Part shown: piece after piece, positions 11,394 through 23,675 of the stretch
Numbering within the stretch: the stretch's first letter is position 1
Layout of the letters: every line of letters starts with the position of its first letter
Assembly: GCA_033439265.1 (NCBI GenBank)
Contig: JAVTVX010000001.1
Span: 19,610,608-19,674,607 of the forward strand
Length of the DNA: 64,000 nt
Reading direction: 5' to 3'
Source: Dillenia suffruticosa
Taxonomy: Eukaryota > Streptophyta > Magnoliopsida > Dilleniales > Dilleniaceae
Notes under the pieces: model-generated
The model's database searches: none
Seen by the model: the letters and a program-made list of their open reading frames with translations, nothing else
What the model was told of the DNA's origin: nothing
Program-made: the position numbers and the translations under genes

Positions 11394-12601
11394 TATTGAT
11401 GATGGGTGTGTGTGTGCCGTCATTTTCTTTGGTAAATGATTCTTATTCATGTTCCAATTTAGCAACTTTCCATGAGGATTTTATAAAGGATAAATGGCAA
11501 AGAATTTAACTTTAATGTTTCACAGTTGGACCAGCTTGTTTCGTAAGAGACTTGCAATCCGATGTCCTCCCAACTTGGTTAATGCCCCATTCCATTTTAC
11601 CAAAGGCCCTGGGAATCAGAGTGATGTGATTTCTGGTTCACACTAGACCTGACCGCCGGCCTAAATTGGCTCTGAACTGGGTTTAGCCCACCGGTTTAGG
11701 TTCAAAACCTTGACCCTTAAACCGTTTGTACAGTTTAGGTTAATGCTCAATGAACCGGCATTTTGGAGCATATTTTCAAAATGGTTCCGATCTAGAGCAA
11801 TTCAGGGCCGGTTCCAAGTAGAATCATATTCTATTTTTATTCTTTTACCAAAAAAAGAAATTGCATTGACTTTGCTAAAATGCCCTCGAAACTAATCGGC
11901 TAGTTTCAAGAATATTTCCCTCATTTTGCTTCAAGCATGTTGTCTCTTTCCCCTTTTTTTCTCTCTCTCTCTTGAATCTACAGGGGTGCATAGGAACCCA
12001 CGGTTCTGACTCATATACAATTCTATGTTTTGGGCGGTTGAACCAGCTGTTTTTGGTGATTACGGTTACTGTTTATGATCAGTTCAGTTAGGGGTGAAAG
12101 TGAACTATATAGTTACCCTTAGTACGGTTCAGGGTTGCGCCCAGCCCATTGACCACAAGCCAGGCTAGTTCACATGTTTGACCATGCCGATTCATGGTGG
12201 TCAGGTCTATTTCACACCCTCCTTGGGAAGCACTTAAACCAGAAGGGTTAGAACCAAAATGACCAAATCTTAAAGAGTATATATTGAAAAGTTTGGACCA
12301 GATAAATTGCCATATGATCTTCAGGAATACTACAAGTTTAGCAACACAAAAAGGGAAAAATAGAGGAGCCCATGATCATGTACAGAAATAACCTCCAGCT
12401 AGGATTACTCTGAAGCTTGAAAGTGAATTGTTGAAGACCAAGTCTTTTGTTTCATATGCTGGCTAATATTTTGGGCACAAAATCTCGTGAATGTGTAACT
12501 AAATGATGACTAAGCCCGAGTCTCTTGATCAGTTTGCATAAATTTCTCATATTTTCACCACAAGCAGCCCCAAGAAAGAAAAAAAGAAATGATCCCAAGA
12601 A
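11394..12601. other. Intergenic upstream of the intact F-box gene
   Basis: It includes a stretch near 11640-11830 rich in 'accgg/ccggtt' words, which suggests an old repeat, but no ends were found. No gene and no convincing TATA box were seen. Confidence 0.4.
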
Positions 12602-13720
12602 ATGGAAGTGCGTGAAGAGCCTATGAGTACCACACTTCCAGAAGAACTCATCATCGAAATCCTCTCCAGACTTCCAGCCAAGTCTGTCTTGCGTTTCAGG
12701 TGTGTTTGCAAATCATGGAAGTCCCTATTTTCCGAACCCGAATTCGTGCAAAAGCACCTTCATATGTCAAACTCCAATAACCATTTCAAAAATCACAAAG
12801 TCATTTTGAATTGTGCAGACTATCAGTTCCTTCTCAAATCATGCTCTCTTTATAATGTCTTGAACGAACCATCCGAGTGGGCATTTCCTCTTGAATACAG
12901 CTTGAAGGGCACTGATTACTCTATTGTTGTTGTTGGTTCCTGCAATGGGTTGGTGTGCATAGTCTTTGAACAAATTATGGCTTACATATGGAACCCTTCA
13001 ATAAGAGAGTCAAAACGTTTGCCGGATCTGGGACTTGAACCTGAGTTTCGTTCAATTTCAACATATGGGTTTGGTTTTGATCATTCCCATGATGATTATA
13101 AGGTGGTTAGTGTTTTTAGTACTATGGAAGGATTTAAACGCAAAACCGAGGTCACTGTCTATAGCTTGAGGTCAAATTCCTGGAAGAGAATTGAGGATTT
13201 TCCACGCGGCTTTCCAACAAATGAAACCGGAAAATTTCTGAATGGACACCTTCATTTTCTAGCTTTCGATAATGTTGATCTTGCATCGCCTTTGCAAATA
13301 GTTTCTCTTGATCTGGCAAGTGAGGCGTATAATGTGGTACCACTACCCGTTTATGATAGAGACTTAGAATTGAGCTTGGGGGTTTTAGAAGAGCACCTTT
13401 GTGCAATTTGCAATTATCATAGTAGTCATGCTGATATTTGGTTGATGAAAGAGTACAACAGGAGTGAGTCGTGGATCAAACTGGTGACTGTCGAATTTTC
13501 AGATGAAAATTTGTTTCTGTATGCGAAGCCGTTGTGCTTAACCAAGCCTGATCAAATACTTTTTGATCATGGTGGAGCATTTTCTTTGTATGATCTAAAG
13601 AAAAACCTATTCAGGTACCTCAGAGTTTATGGATCTCACGGCTGTCTTGAGTCTGGTCTCTATGTTGAGAGCTTAGTATCCGTATTGGGCTATGCCGATG
13701 ATGGGGTCCAAAGGCATTGA
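12602..13720 (+). CDS. CPR1/CPR30-like F-box protein, intact, 372 aa
   Basis: A substrate receptor of an SCF (Skp1-Cullin-F-box) E3 ubiquitin ligase, acting in cytosol and nucleus. The F-box spans about residues 8-50 (TTLPEELIIEILSRLPAKSV, FRCVCKSWKSL). An F-box-associated (FBA) domain follows, with GSCNGLVCI (about 119), IWNPSIRESKRLPDL (about 135), YGFGFDHSHDDYKVV (about 157), VTVYSLRSNSWKRI (about 182) and LMKEYNRSESWIKLVTV (about 280). It has a single exon and no breaks. The ATG at 12602 is the only one that keeps the F-box near the N-terminus. The length fits the family. The best known member, Arabidopsis CPR1, limits NLR immune receptors, but this large family is functionally diverse, so the target here is unknown. 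Confidence 0.92.
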   Translation: MEVREEPMSTTLPEELIIEILSRLPAKSVLRFRCVCKSWKSLFSEPEFVQKHLHMSNSNNHFKNHKVILNCADYQFLLKSCSLYNVLNEPSEWAFPLEYSLKGTDYSIVVVGSCNGLVCIVFEQIMAYIWNPSIRESKRLPDLGLEPEFRSISTYGFGFDHSHDDYKVVSVFSTMEGFKRKTEVTVYSLRSNSWKRIEDFPRGFPTNETGKFLNGHLHFLAFDNVDLASPLQIVSLDLASEAYNVVPLPVYDRDLELSLGVLEEHLCAICNYHSSHADIWLMKEYNRSESWIKLVTVEFSDENLFLYAKPLCLTKPDQILFDHGGAFSLYDLKKNLFRYLRVYGSHGCLESGLYVESLVSVLGYADDGVQRH

Positions 13721-14001
13721 GGCAACAATAATTAATGTTATGCAATCCTTTTCTTTCTTTCTTTGATTCGTTTCATAGATTTCCAATTTCAAAAGCAAGG
13801 CTACCCTGGAATAAGAAATTAGGTCCTCTTGCTTTCTTTCATTTAGTTGATTCCCGATTGCTGTTAAATAGTCTTGAGATCAGAAGGGTCTTACCTTATC
13901 CTATCTCTCAAGTTGAACTATTTCGAACCAAATCGTTTAATTAGGGAATCAAGTGTCCTAAATTAAGCCAAGAACCTGGCGTTGCCATCAATACTATGCC
14001 C

Positions 14002-14159
14002 TCCTTCGTTCCTTAATCAGATCAGGAGTTCGATTCTCACCGGGTACGGAAAAAACATTGTTGGGAGAGAACTCCTCATTTGAGGCTTGACAGACTTCTC
14101 GGTCCGGATTAGTCGAGACGGAGCTCCGGATACCGGATGGTCAAGTTACCAAAAAAAAA
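14002..14159 (+). mobile_element. SINE-like retroposon, 5'-truncated, with 15-bp target-site duplication
   Basis: About 158 bp, flanked by ATCAATACTATGCCC at 13987-14001 and 14160-14174. The body has a good Pol III B box (GAGTTCGATTCTC), then GGAAAAAACATTGTTGGGAG, a 'ggattagtcgagacggagctccggataccgg' type 3' region and an A-tail after 'gtcaagttacc'. It is the same family as 2041-2229 but begins about 30 bases further in, so it is 5'-truncated. Confidence 0.82.
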
Positions 14160-14174
14160 ATCAATACTATGCCC

Positions 14175-16227
14175 CACAAATGTTGGTTCACACTTTAGGA
14201 GACAAATCATTAAGCTCAATACAAGGGTTGAAATGGCTGCAGCCTGTTGTTGCCAGCACATTTTCTAGGTTTGCAACAGTAACACAAGATGTCATACCAG
14301 CTCCAACACTACTTTCAAACCAAAGAAAAGCAATTCGAGCAAGTAAAATAACCCATTATCACAATCCCAAGATTTTTGAGATTTTTTGTTCTTTGGTCAG
14401 AGACAAGTTTTCATCATTTTCTTTGGTCGAGCCATTACCCATGGAGAAATGCGAAGTTGTGCCATTACCCATGGAGATATGACAGGAATGTTCATATTGT
14501 TGTTGGGGCTTTAGAAGAATGTTAGGACGTGTTCCCTAAGCTTTCAAATGTTTGTAGATTGACCTTTTTGGGGAACAAATAACTTTGAAATTGTCTTATT
14601 AAAATTTTTTCACCATAATCAGCCCCTTAGTTTTTGTTTTTGACTTCTTTTTTTTTTTTTCAAGGGAGATCCACTATAAATTTTAAAAGGGAAATATCAT
14701 TTGTTGTCAACAATGTTATCCATATTAGTACCCAAAAAGAACAATGTAATGTTATTTATATTGCTGACTTTATTTAGTGAGATAAAAATATTATTCTTAT
14801 TGTCGTATAAAAAAAATAATCATATAGGTATACATGTAATATGAAATAGAGTACAATGACATAAAATGACCTATATAGCTGACCCTGGCGGGGAAATAAA
14901 GGATTGGTTGTTGTTGTATGGGGTAAAAATTTTACAAAATAAAATTAAACGGAGGGCAGTAACCTGTCCAACAAAGCTTAACCTATCTCCGTGGCGAACT
15001 GCAGGTGGTTCGGCGGGGGCCCAGGTAAATTGGCTGCTGGTTCGCTTGGCATCATCTGACCAGCACTTGTTAAACTATCACAACCGTTGCGGTGAGTGGC
15101 ATGATGAGAAAGTCAATGGAGAATATGACGGCAAGTAAATCTGCAATTGTTGGCTAGGTGGAGGAATAACTCAAGCCCGCCAGCTAATGAGACATGTCTC
15201 CTAGCAAATGTCACACCATGATCAAGATTGGAAGAGGCCACTGAAAAATAAGGATTACGTCACAGAACTAGGAAGGACAAAGCTTAATTACCCATTTGGG
15301 TCAAGCAGAATGGATGACCGCTCCCCAGGAGTAGCTCTAGCTGCTGTTAAGGGAACAAAATTTAGCAACTGCAATTCAATCACACTTTCCTTTAGGAGCA
15401 AAACTCAAGGGCTGATGGCGATTGTTGTTTACAAATTAGTAGGGGGATAAAGAAATTGCGGCCGCTGTCTGTCATTCCAAATTGTTAGAAGCTACAAGAA
15501 CATTGACTAGGGCGTCTACATCAAGAAACGAATTACACAGAGAGAGATGCAAATTTAATAGCAAGGAAAAACAATGACAAAAGGGATAAGGAAAGAAGAG
15601 GAAATAAGATGCCTTATTTATATTTGACAGCAATTTTTCAAGCCTGCAAAAAACCCAAAAAAAAAAGAAAAGAAAAAGAAAAACACCATAAAGAAGCACA
15701 TAAGTTTCGAAACCACAAGTAATGAAGAGGATCTTTTCTTATTTCCCACATTATTCTCTCTTCATAATATATTTGTGGCAAAACAGAGAATTAGCTTCCA
15801 CCATCTACCTAGATGAATTACTAAAATGCATCAAAGACTAAAACACAATAGTAATGAGGTAGACATAGCAGTTAGTCACCATGAATAATGCATACCAAAT
15901 AGTTTCAGAGAAAGTGGACAACCCTATATTAAAACATAACTTTTCCAAGTCAAAACCAGAATTTGTGGTAAATATTTTTCAAATAACCAAAAATGTACAT
16001 AATACCACACCGACTTTAGGCAGATGGTGTATGGGGCTTTTCGTCTTGACCATTGCAATGGACGAGCCTTAATACATAACTATTTAATAACATATAAATG
16101 CACGACAAGACACCACATCAAAGATCAAATGTATCAAATAAATTTTATATATTATAAGAGGTGGTAAGTACAGCATGCAGAAAGGCACAAACCAATCAAA
16201 AATGCTTAAAAAAATGTTCATGCTTAC
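14175..16227. other. Intergenic with a moderately GC-rich unassigned block (about 14930-15450)
   Basis: Most is AT-rich and featureless. The block 14930-15450 differs in composition and has two frames of 80 to 90 codons on the plus strand (14866-15138, 15208-15450), neither recognisable. It may be decayed coding or transposon DNA. On the minus strand near 15479-15530 a short frame ends DVDALVNVLVASNNLE and stop, which could be a terminal exon; I cannot connect it to anything. Confidence 0.35.
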
Positions 16228-16314
16228 CTGTAAACTGCCTCAGTGGTCAGCAAATGAGATTCAATTGCTTGCTCAAACCAGGACGGCAAAATGTCATACA
16301 TAGGCTTTAGGATT
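16228..16314 (-). CDS. Isolated exon-like segment, gene unknown
   Basis: On the minus strand an 87-bp stretch is bounded by a good acceptor (ttgtgccag) and a consensus donor (ag|gtaagc). It reads ILKPMYDILPSWF followed by EQAIESHLLTTEAVY. Protein-like composition and both splice sites suggest a real exon of a minus-strand gene. I do not recognise the protein. No matching upstream or downstream exon was found with confidence. It might be a distant exon of the RING gene at 22 kb, but nothing in the sequence links them. Confidence 0.35.
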
Positions 16315-19300
16315 CTGGCACAATAATACCATATCAAATTCTCCCCCCCCCCCCAAACAAAAAAAAAAAGAGTGAATGTTAGCCATCGAAATAGAAGCAT
16401 AATTTGAGATGCTAGCATACATAAGTTCTCAAACAAGCATAAAAGGATTAGGATAAACTTTCGCATTTGAGACTCAGACAAGCATCAGCACATGCATAAA
16501 TTCTCACAAATGTGTGCATATTGCAGTAACCGTGGATATGTGTAGTTCTGCTGGAGGGGCAGGGGAGGGGGTTTGTTGGGAAAAAAATAGTGATAAATGT
16601 AATCACAAAATGATAAATAAAGTTAAGAGAAAGTTACAAAATCCATAATTGCTATAATAAAAATAATAAAAAAAAAAAGGTGAAGCATACAACCGATCCA
16701 ACCATCAGGGTAAGTAGCTCTCAATTCCCCCCCCCCCCCCCACCCCCAAAAAAAAAAAGAAACATAGGCTTAAGTTGTCCCATCGACGTGGAATGTGGAG
16801 TTGAGCAAACCTTTGCCCAAGGTTTACACTCCCATACATAAGTTTAGTAAGACCATCCTCTCTCCTCAAACTACACAATTCAAAAAAAATAAAAAATAAA
16901 TAAATAAGAGAAAATTAGAAAGTTAAATGCTTATGAAAGATCGTGATTTGAACAATTTCACAAAGAAAAGGAAAGCAACAAGCCTCTTTATAACCACTGC
17001 CAATTTATTGTCAATAAAGAGTTGGATACAGTTATGATATAAAAAACAATTAGTTGTTATAATAAAAGATATGAATCTATCATGAACAATGTATAAGGTT
17101 TGGGTTAGCAATTACTAAATTACTTCTCTAAATAAAGATTTAGGTGCAAGTTGTAGAAATCATACAGAACTCTTATTTATGACTTGCCATGTGGGATATA
17201 AAGTGAATTTCAATATATTGAGCAATGGCGAGTTTAAGCTGTGTACTGGGGTTTTTCAACCTTGGCTTGTCATTACACATATACAGCTCAAACTCAAACT
17301 TGCTTATCTTATGAGTCGAGCACAAAGTGGGTTTTTTGAATTGAGCACAATTGTGGCTTGCTTAATTTATAATTAAATTGAGTGTAAAGCAAGTAGCCTG
17401 ATGCTCAAATTCAAATCATTCAGATGTGCATAAAGTCTCACACTCATGTCATGAGCCAAGCTCAAATGAACTCGTAACAAGTCTGAACTGAAAATATACA
17501 TGGCCAAGTTGTGTATGAAATAACATATATCGCGTTTAGTAACCATGGTATGACTTTTAGCTAAACCTTTGGTTATGTAATGGCATATTGTACAAATTGA
17601 ATAACATTCTTTTTTGGTAAAAATGGTATTTGTCAAGATAAAATAGCTAATGATGCTTTTATGACCTTATATGAGTTGTAGAGATTATATAAGATTATGA
17701 AAAATCTGCATTTTAAATTTATCAAATATATTTGGTTACCTCACAAAGACATTTACCGAGACAGTTTCACTGTTTTTTTTATGAAGGGATTGAATTAATC
17801 TTTTATGGAAAACATAAAATTCTAATCAAGAATTATAGTACTTAAAAAATATCATCAACTTCTGCTTTTTATTTTTATTTTTTTTGGCGTTGGGAGGGGG
17901 GTCATGGTCCCTTCCAAACCATGGTGGGATAAAGCACACAAAGCATATTTTCCAAACCTAGTTTCGCTAAGGAAGATTAGCAATAAGGTCGTTGCAGATT
18001 ATTTAATCAAAACGGCACAAACATATGTTAGGCCTTGTTGTTTAATATTGTTGCTTGGTTTCCCTTTCATCGCCCGTAGCCCAGTGGTGTAGGTTTCCTC
18101 TTCACATACTCCGAAGTTCTACAACAAATTTTGGAGATTTTCAAATAAACTCTAACACAAGGATTTCATCAGGCTGAGCATGGATCAGGACTGCTACATC
18201 TTCTGCTTATCAAAATTTTCATCAAATTTATCACTCACACCATCCCCCTTAAAATCTATCATGCACCCTATCCCCATATAGTAGATCTATGCGTGGGGCA
18301 ATAACTCATTACTTCAAGTTCAACAAATTAAAAATTAACACCAAAGCAAATTTGGTTAAAACCTCCAACTGCTAAAAGTGATCTACCTATTCATCAACTC
18401 CATGAGACGCAATCACTAAGCAATGCACCCCATTGAAGCCACTAGCTTTTATAGGTAAGTCCATGCTCATGAAAAAAAAATGATCAATATTGGAAACAAC
18501 TTGAAGATGAGTGAAGTAGCTAATACCAGTGGTGAAGCCAAAATTTTACAAAAGGACAAAATACTTGTATTAGGGGCTATAATTTCAGGGGTAATGGTTA
18601 CAATTTTTAGGTAGCAAAATGACATTTGGGGTTAGGAATTATAAAATTATATCTACAATATTTTATCATAGGAGCAAAATATAATATTATCAACTTAAGA
18701 GCCAAAGAAAGGAAATGGGTACCATATACTGTATGGAAAGCAAACAAAGCTACCTTCCTTTCGCTAAGCTCATTAAAGGTTCCAAGAAATTTCAATTCAT
18801 CCATAAACAACTAAATCTCACTCTTACAAATCCATCACACGTTTGACATCCTTCACAATACAATCCAGTGCATATGGATACAACAGTTCTTTTTAAAGGA
18901 AATGGGAAGGAAATATCATATAAAAACATCATATGCAAAAGAATATGAAAGGAAAGAGGTGAAGCTGAGTGCTGCAGTGGCCTGTGTTGAACAATTCCAC
19001 TTGATGAAATGTTAGGATTGAGGTCAGGTGACAGACTTGGAGATAGTTAAACAAAAGGTGTTGACTCAAATCGATATCAAGATTCTAAAATGAAGAAATT
19101 AGTAATAGCATGTCAAGCTCTTTTTCCCTTAAAATTCTCATTCATTTGAAATTTCTGTTGAAAAAGAAAATCTTGAATAATTTGCAACTGTGTCAAGATC
19201 AGCTAGTTATTAGCTGCATTGAGTTGTACATAGACATGCCTCTTTGAAATCCAAAAGGAAATTGCTATTCCTCCTAGCCAAAAGCGGCCCTAATTTTCTT

Positions 19301-19628
19301 AGGGTTTGCTGTGCCCAATTCCTATTGGACAACACTTTTCAATGAAAAGGCCACAACAATCATTGAAAAAAAGTCACGTCATCCTTGAGAATATCAGGGC
19401 CACTATAGCCATAACAAATAGCATATCCAGTTTCAAAATAGGTAGGGTGGTGTTGTACTCTCAAGTGCTTTGGTTAGCATAGACATCTCTTAACCAACCT
19501 CAACTAGCTACTAGATCTATCTTAAGCCAAGAGAATTTGCATTTTTGCTCAAGGAGATTCAAATTAGGGTGTGCAACAAGAAAAATGAGCATTAGACTTC
19601 ATCATCATTTCCCATAATTTTCGGTTAC
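16315..19628. other. Gene-poor AT-rich stretch
   Basis: C-tracts next to A-tracts lie at 16343-16369 and 16727-16758. No coding region, RNA gene or complete transposon was recognised. Confidence 0.45.
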
Positions 19629-20954
19629 CCCTACAAAAAATGGGTAATTAGCAACAACCATATCACTTGCGAATATAGCTGAAATTAGTTGCCGAAAAAA
19701 ATTAGAAATGGAATCAGCAATGGGAAAAGGTGATTGCAAATTTATGGTTGCTGATTTGTTAGATCCAGATTTTGCTAAAATTTAACAATAAAATGTGCGG
19801 CTGTTTGGAATCAACAACAGAAAATCTGTCGTTCATGCCAAGCAACACATGCTTGTATTCCTTCAATTAGCATCAGATTTTCCATTGCAGATTAATTGCA
19901 ATTTTTTGAATTCTTTTTTTAATATTTCTTATCAGATTATTACTTTTTTTGGTGTATTTGTTCTGTTTATCTGTTTTCCTGATTTATTCATGGTTTTTTT
20001 AATTATTCTTTGGATATTTTAAAAACAAAAAACACATATATGTATATAGCATACAATAATATATATAAATAGGTGTTAATAATAATGAATCCAATTAAAA
20101 TAGATTTATAATACAATTTAAAATTCAGAAAAACAATCAACACCACTTATCCTGACCAATGAAGGTCCAGCTAGCATTGATTCTGCAACATAAGGCTCCC
20201 CATGTACAGTAAAATTTTCATAATTACGAAAAGAGGGGGGGAAAACCTTTTTTTCAATAGGTGGTCACAAATATCATCTTTCTTTAAGAACTTTTGATTT
20301 GTGCACCTCATAGAAGGACACATAGTTTTCCCTGATACATTTGCATTGAAAATGCAATAATTTTCTTCAAGGATTGTGAATTTTATTCATATTGGATTTA
20401 TTATTGTTGATACTTATTTTTGTATATAAATGTATACTTTCAATATCCAAAAGATAATTTTAAAAAAAAAAAATTCTTGAAGGATTGAAAATTTTATTTT
20501 CATTGGATTTATTATTGTTGATACTTATTTTTGTATATAAATGTAACTTAAGAATATCCAAAAAATAATTTAAAAAATGAACAAGTCAGGAAACAGGAAA
20601 ACAAAGAAACAAATACAAAAAATTAAAAAATAATAAAAAATTATCTAATACAAAATATTAAAAACAAGAATTCGATGCAACTAATTAGCAATGAAAATCA
20701 GTCGCTGATAGAAGGAATGCGAACTGTGTTGCTTGGCATCAACAATGGATTCCATTGCTAATACCAAGCAAGTGCACATTCCATTGCTAATATCAGCAAT
20801 GCCACAATTGATTGCTGATTTTTAGCAACTAAAAACCCATTGCTAACAAATCAGCAACAACAAATCTGCAACCACTTCCGTTGCTAATTTTTTACAACGG
20901 ATTTCAGTCATATATGCAACCTATATCATTGTAAATTACCCTACTTTAATAGTG
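19629..20954. mobile_element. Non-autonomous CACTA-like DNA transposon
   Basis: The right end, read on the minus strand, begins CACTATTAAAGTAGGG. The left end begins CCCTACAAAAAATGGG. Both continue into alignable inverted sequence (GGTAATT...CAA...ATAT...GCATATA..CTGAAAT..GTTG..AAAAA.TTAG..A.GGAA). Subterminal regions are packed with short repeats around 'ttagcaatgg/ccattgctaa', typical of CACTA elements. Flanking trinucleotides are TAC and CAC, close to a 3-bp target duplication with one change. No transposase frame is present. The interior holds a direct repeat of about 105 bp (near 20365-20460 and 20475-20575). Confidence 0.65.
20365..20577. repeat. Tandem duplication of about 105 bp inside the CACTA-like element
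   Basis: Two copies share 'ggatttattattgttgatac' and 'ttatttttgtatataaatgt', and both end in 'aatatccaaaa.ataatttaaaaaa'. They are separated by an A-run near 20461-20472. Confidence 0.7.
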
Positions 20955-21485
20955 CACCCGTCCTCAAAGGGTCAAACAAGATAGGACTATGAAAAAGAAG
21001 ATAAAATGTCATTCTTAGGTTTAGTCCCAGCTTATAACATTAAGCTTGCCCCACTTCCATATTCATCAATACTTCTCCAAACAAAAATGATATCCTAATG
21101 CTCAAGGTTGCCACAGATACTAATAACCAGACTCACACTCACTCTGTCTCTCTCAAACATGTTCACATTTAAGTGCAAACATTAAGAATAGCCTTTCGTG
21201 GCTGGATGGATGCTGCACAAAAAATCTGGCATCTAGAACAGATTTTCTAACACACAATTTTATCATGTAAACACAGACTAAAAACATGGATGCCATGCAT
21301 AATTGGAAAAGAAATTTACACATCAATGTCAGCTCAATTAACATTAAAATAACTCTTCGGTTGGTCTATCAAAAATCATATAGTATACTAGATGTACTAA
21401 GGATGAATCATGATGACAATATTAATTACAAAAACCAGAACCAGCAGGGACGATAATAAATAGAAAATGAAGGCCAAATCATTAC
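20955..21485. other. Probable intronic or downstream DNA of the RING gene
   Basis: No further exon of the minus-strand RING gene could be identified here with confidence, although exon 2 ends in a good donor and the transcript must continue in this direction. Confidence 0.35.
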
Positions 21486-22249
21486 CATGCCAGGAACTGC
21501 ATGTGGAACCTCAACAAAGATCTCATCCCTCAAGCCATGAACCTGAGGTAAGCGCCAATTTCCATGCTCAATTCGCCAGCAAATAGGGCATTGCATGACG
21601 CCCCCTCTTGCATTGAACATTGAGGTAATGCACTCTGGAAAAGAATATAAACAGAGGAATTAACAAACAATCAATCAACATATAATGGTTAATCTTGGAC
21701 CACAAATACAATGCAATAAAAAAATCAAATCAACAAGCGTCAATGTAAAAAAGAAATTGTTCAAAAGAAAACTTTTAAATTTGTCAATTGATGAATTGAT
21801 CAAATAAAGTTGATCAACCGCATTGATGTGGCGAGGAGGATTTATTCATCTGTTAAAGCTATTGATCAATTTTTCTCAGTAAATCATCTTGGCTGGTTAA
21901 TTTACAATTGACCATTTGTTCGAAAGTTACTAATCCTCCTCTCTTTGATCAATCAGAATGGACAGAGTTTATGGTTGTGCAAACACAGTCTAATCTTTGA
22001 ATTAGATCATAAAAATGTCAAAACATGCACCAAAAACCAAAATTCACAGATCATCAATACAAAGTGCCCAGGTTCATTCTCTCTCTCTCTCTCTCTCTCT
22101 CTAATCAAATAAAGTGAAGAATGAAGTGAATACTGACGCAGGTGGAACCGATGGCCGCAGATAAGTAGGGCAACACCACGACCTCCATTGATAACGACAT
22201 CCCGCCAACAGAAGGCGCAGACAACCGCAGAACCATTGCTTTCAGACAT
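21486..22249 (-). CDS. RING-finger protein (probable E3 ubiquitin ligase), first two exons only
   Basis: Exon 1 is 22138-22249 and exon 2 is 21486-21634. Joined, they make a continuous RING domain: CAFC (residues 11-14), CGHRFHLQC across the junction, and CPIC in exon 2. This gives the eight zinc ligands in C3H2C3 order. The acceptor is ttttccag and the donor after exon 2 is atg|gtaatg. After the RING come IEHGNWRLPQVHGL and FVEVPHAVPGM. The order FHL.CI.S.FN...VMQCP.C...E.G.W resembles plant RFI2-like and At3g05545-like ligases. The remainder of the protein was not found, so length and C-terminal function are open. A CT repeat (22077-22102) lies in intron 1. Confidence 0.75.
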
Positions 22250-22365
22250 CACTGAGCCGATTTAACTGAACTCCGAATCCCTAGATTGATTCCAAGATGA
22301 TGAGAGAGAAGATTGAAGGAGTGAGAAATATTGGACGGAGACGTCCACGAGTTTTTATATGAGAG

Positions 22366-22406
<41 letters not shown>

Positions 22407-22679
22407 ATCGGAGTTGGTGGTGATGTTCTGGCCGCAATAAATCCGAAGGGTTTTAGTATATCGACCACCTTTTGTATTTACTTAATTCAAACGACGTCGT
22501 ATTCATAATTTCAATGACATGTCACTCAGCCGCAACACCGAGTTAAATGAATAAAAAGGAAGATATATTTTTTGTTTCTTATATAATCATAAAAATTATA
22601 AAAATATATATATAAAAAAATTTAAATACAGTATTTAAAAAATTATTTAAATAAAATTTATTTATCATTCAAATATTCT

Positions 22680-22716
<37 letters not shown>

Positions 22717-23675
22717 TTACAAAATAGTAATTACAACATATTTAAAGAGAATATGGACTATTGTTCCCAATACCATGCATCTCTGGTGTAACGATTCAAA
22801 AGAAAAGATTGGAGGGGGAGAAAATAATTCTTTATTTTATATTTGAGATTTTTCTTTTTTTTTCTTTTTTCTTTTAAAGGAGGAGAAGAAAAGAATGGGT
22901 TGAGAAGGGTTTATGATATAACAAAAAATTAAAAAATATTTCAGATTTACCTTTTGTTTTTTCTTTTTCAGCAATTATCCGATCAAATCAGATTAATCTC
23001 GATTTATTTTAATAAATATTTAGTAATCATATTAAATTTAATTAAATTTATTTTGAGTCAGGATGAATTCCTTAAAGAAATAATTTTCTTTCAATACCTA
23101 CTTTTGTCATACACAAAACTTAAATTTGAGATTTTATTTAAAAAATATCAATATCTAACATTGAATCAAGTAGTTGACCTCTTTATATTCCTTTTTGAAT
23201 ATTCAAATTGCTCACGTCCTCTCAAAAACTCGGACACAAATACTTAGATATTGTTATTTATTTAAAATCTCTATTTATATATACTACAATTTGTATTCAT
23301 GATATTTAATTTTTACATTTAAATTAATTAATATGGTTAAATTTAATTTTTTTTAAATATTGTTCACCATGATCCTTATTTTTTATTGTCTTTATCCTTA
23401 TGCTAGAACTAGAATAGTATTTACAAAAAGAGAAAAAAAAATAATTATTATGAAAAAAAAGCCTTACACGAGTGATAATTTCCTTTTTCTTTTTCTTTTT
23501 TCTTAGCGATTAATAAGAAAAGCCAAAAACAAAGAAAAATAAGAAACACCTGCGTCGTATGAATCAGGATGGTTCATTTTCAATTTCATCGTCCGAATCC
23601 GAAGAATCGATGAGACGACAATGACGATGAAGAAGAAGAAGAAACAACCACAACAACGATAAGAATCGGTAGATC
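22250..23675. other. Divergent intergenic region between the RING and PPR genes
   Basis: It holds a GA repeat at 22371-22404 in the probable RING 5' leader, a TA repeat at about 22685-22714, and a very AT-rich core. The last 60 bases are GAA-rich leader of the PPR gene. No other gene is seen. Confidence 0.55.

Noticed and set aside
11640-12230. Stretch rich in 'ccggtt/aaccgg' words
   Set aside because: Suggests an old repeat, but no termini or target duplication could be defined.
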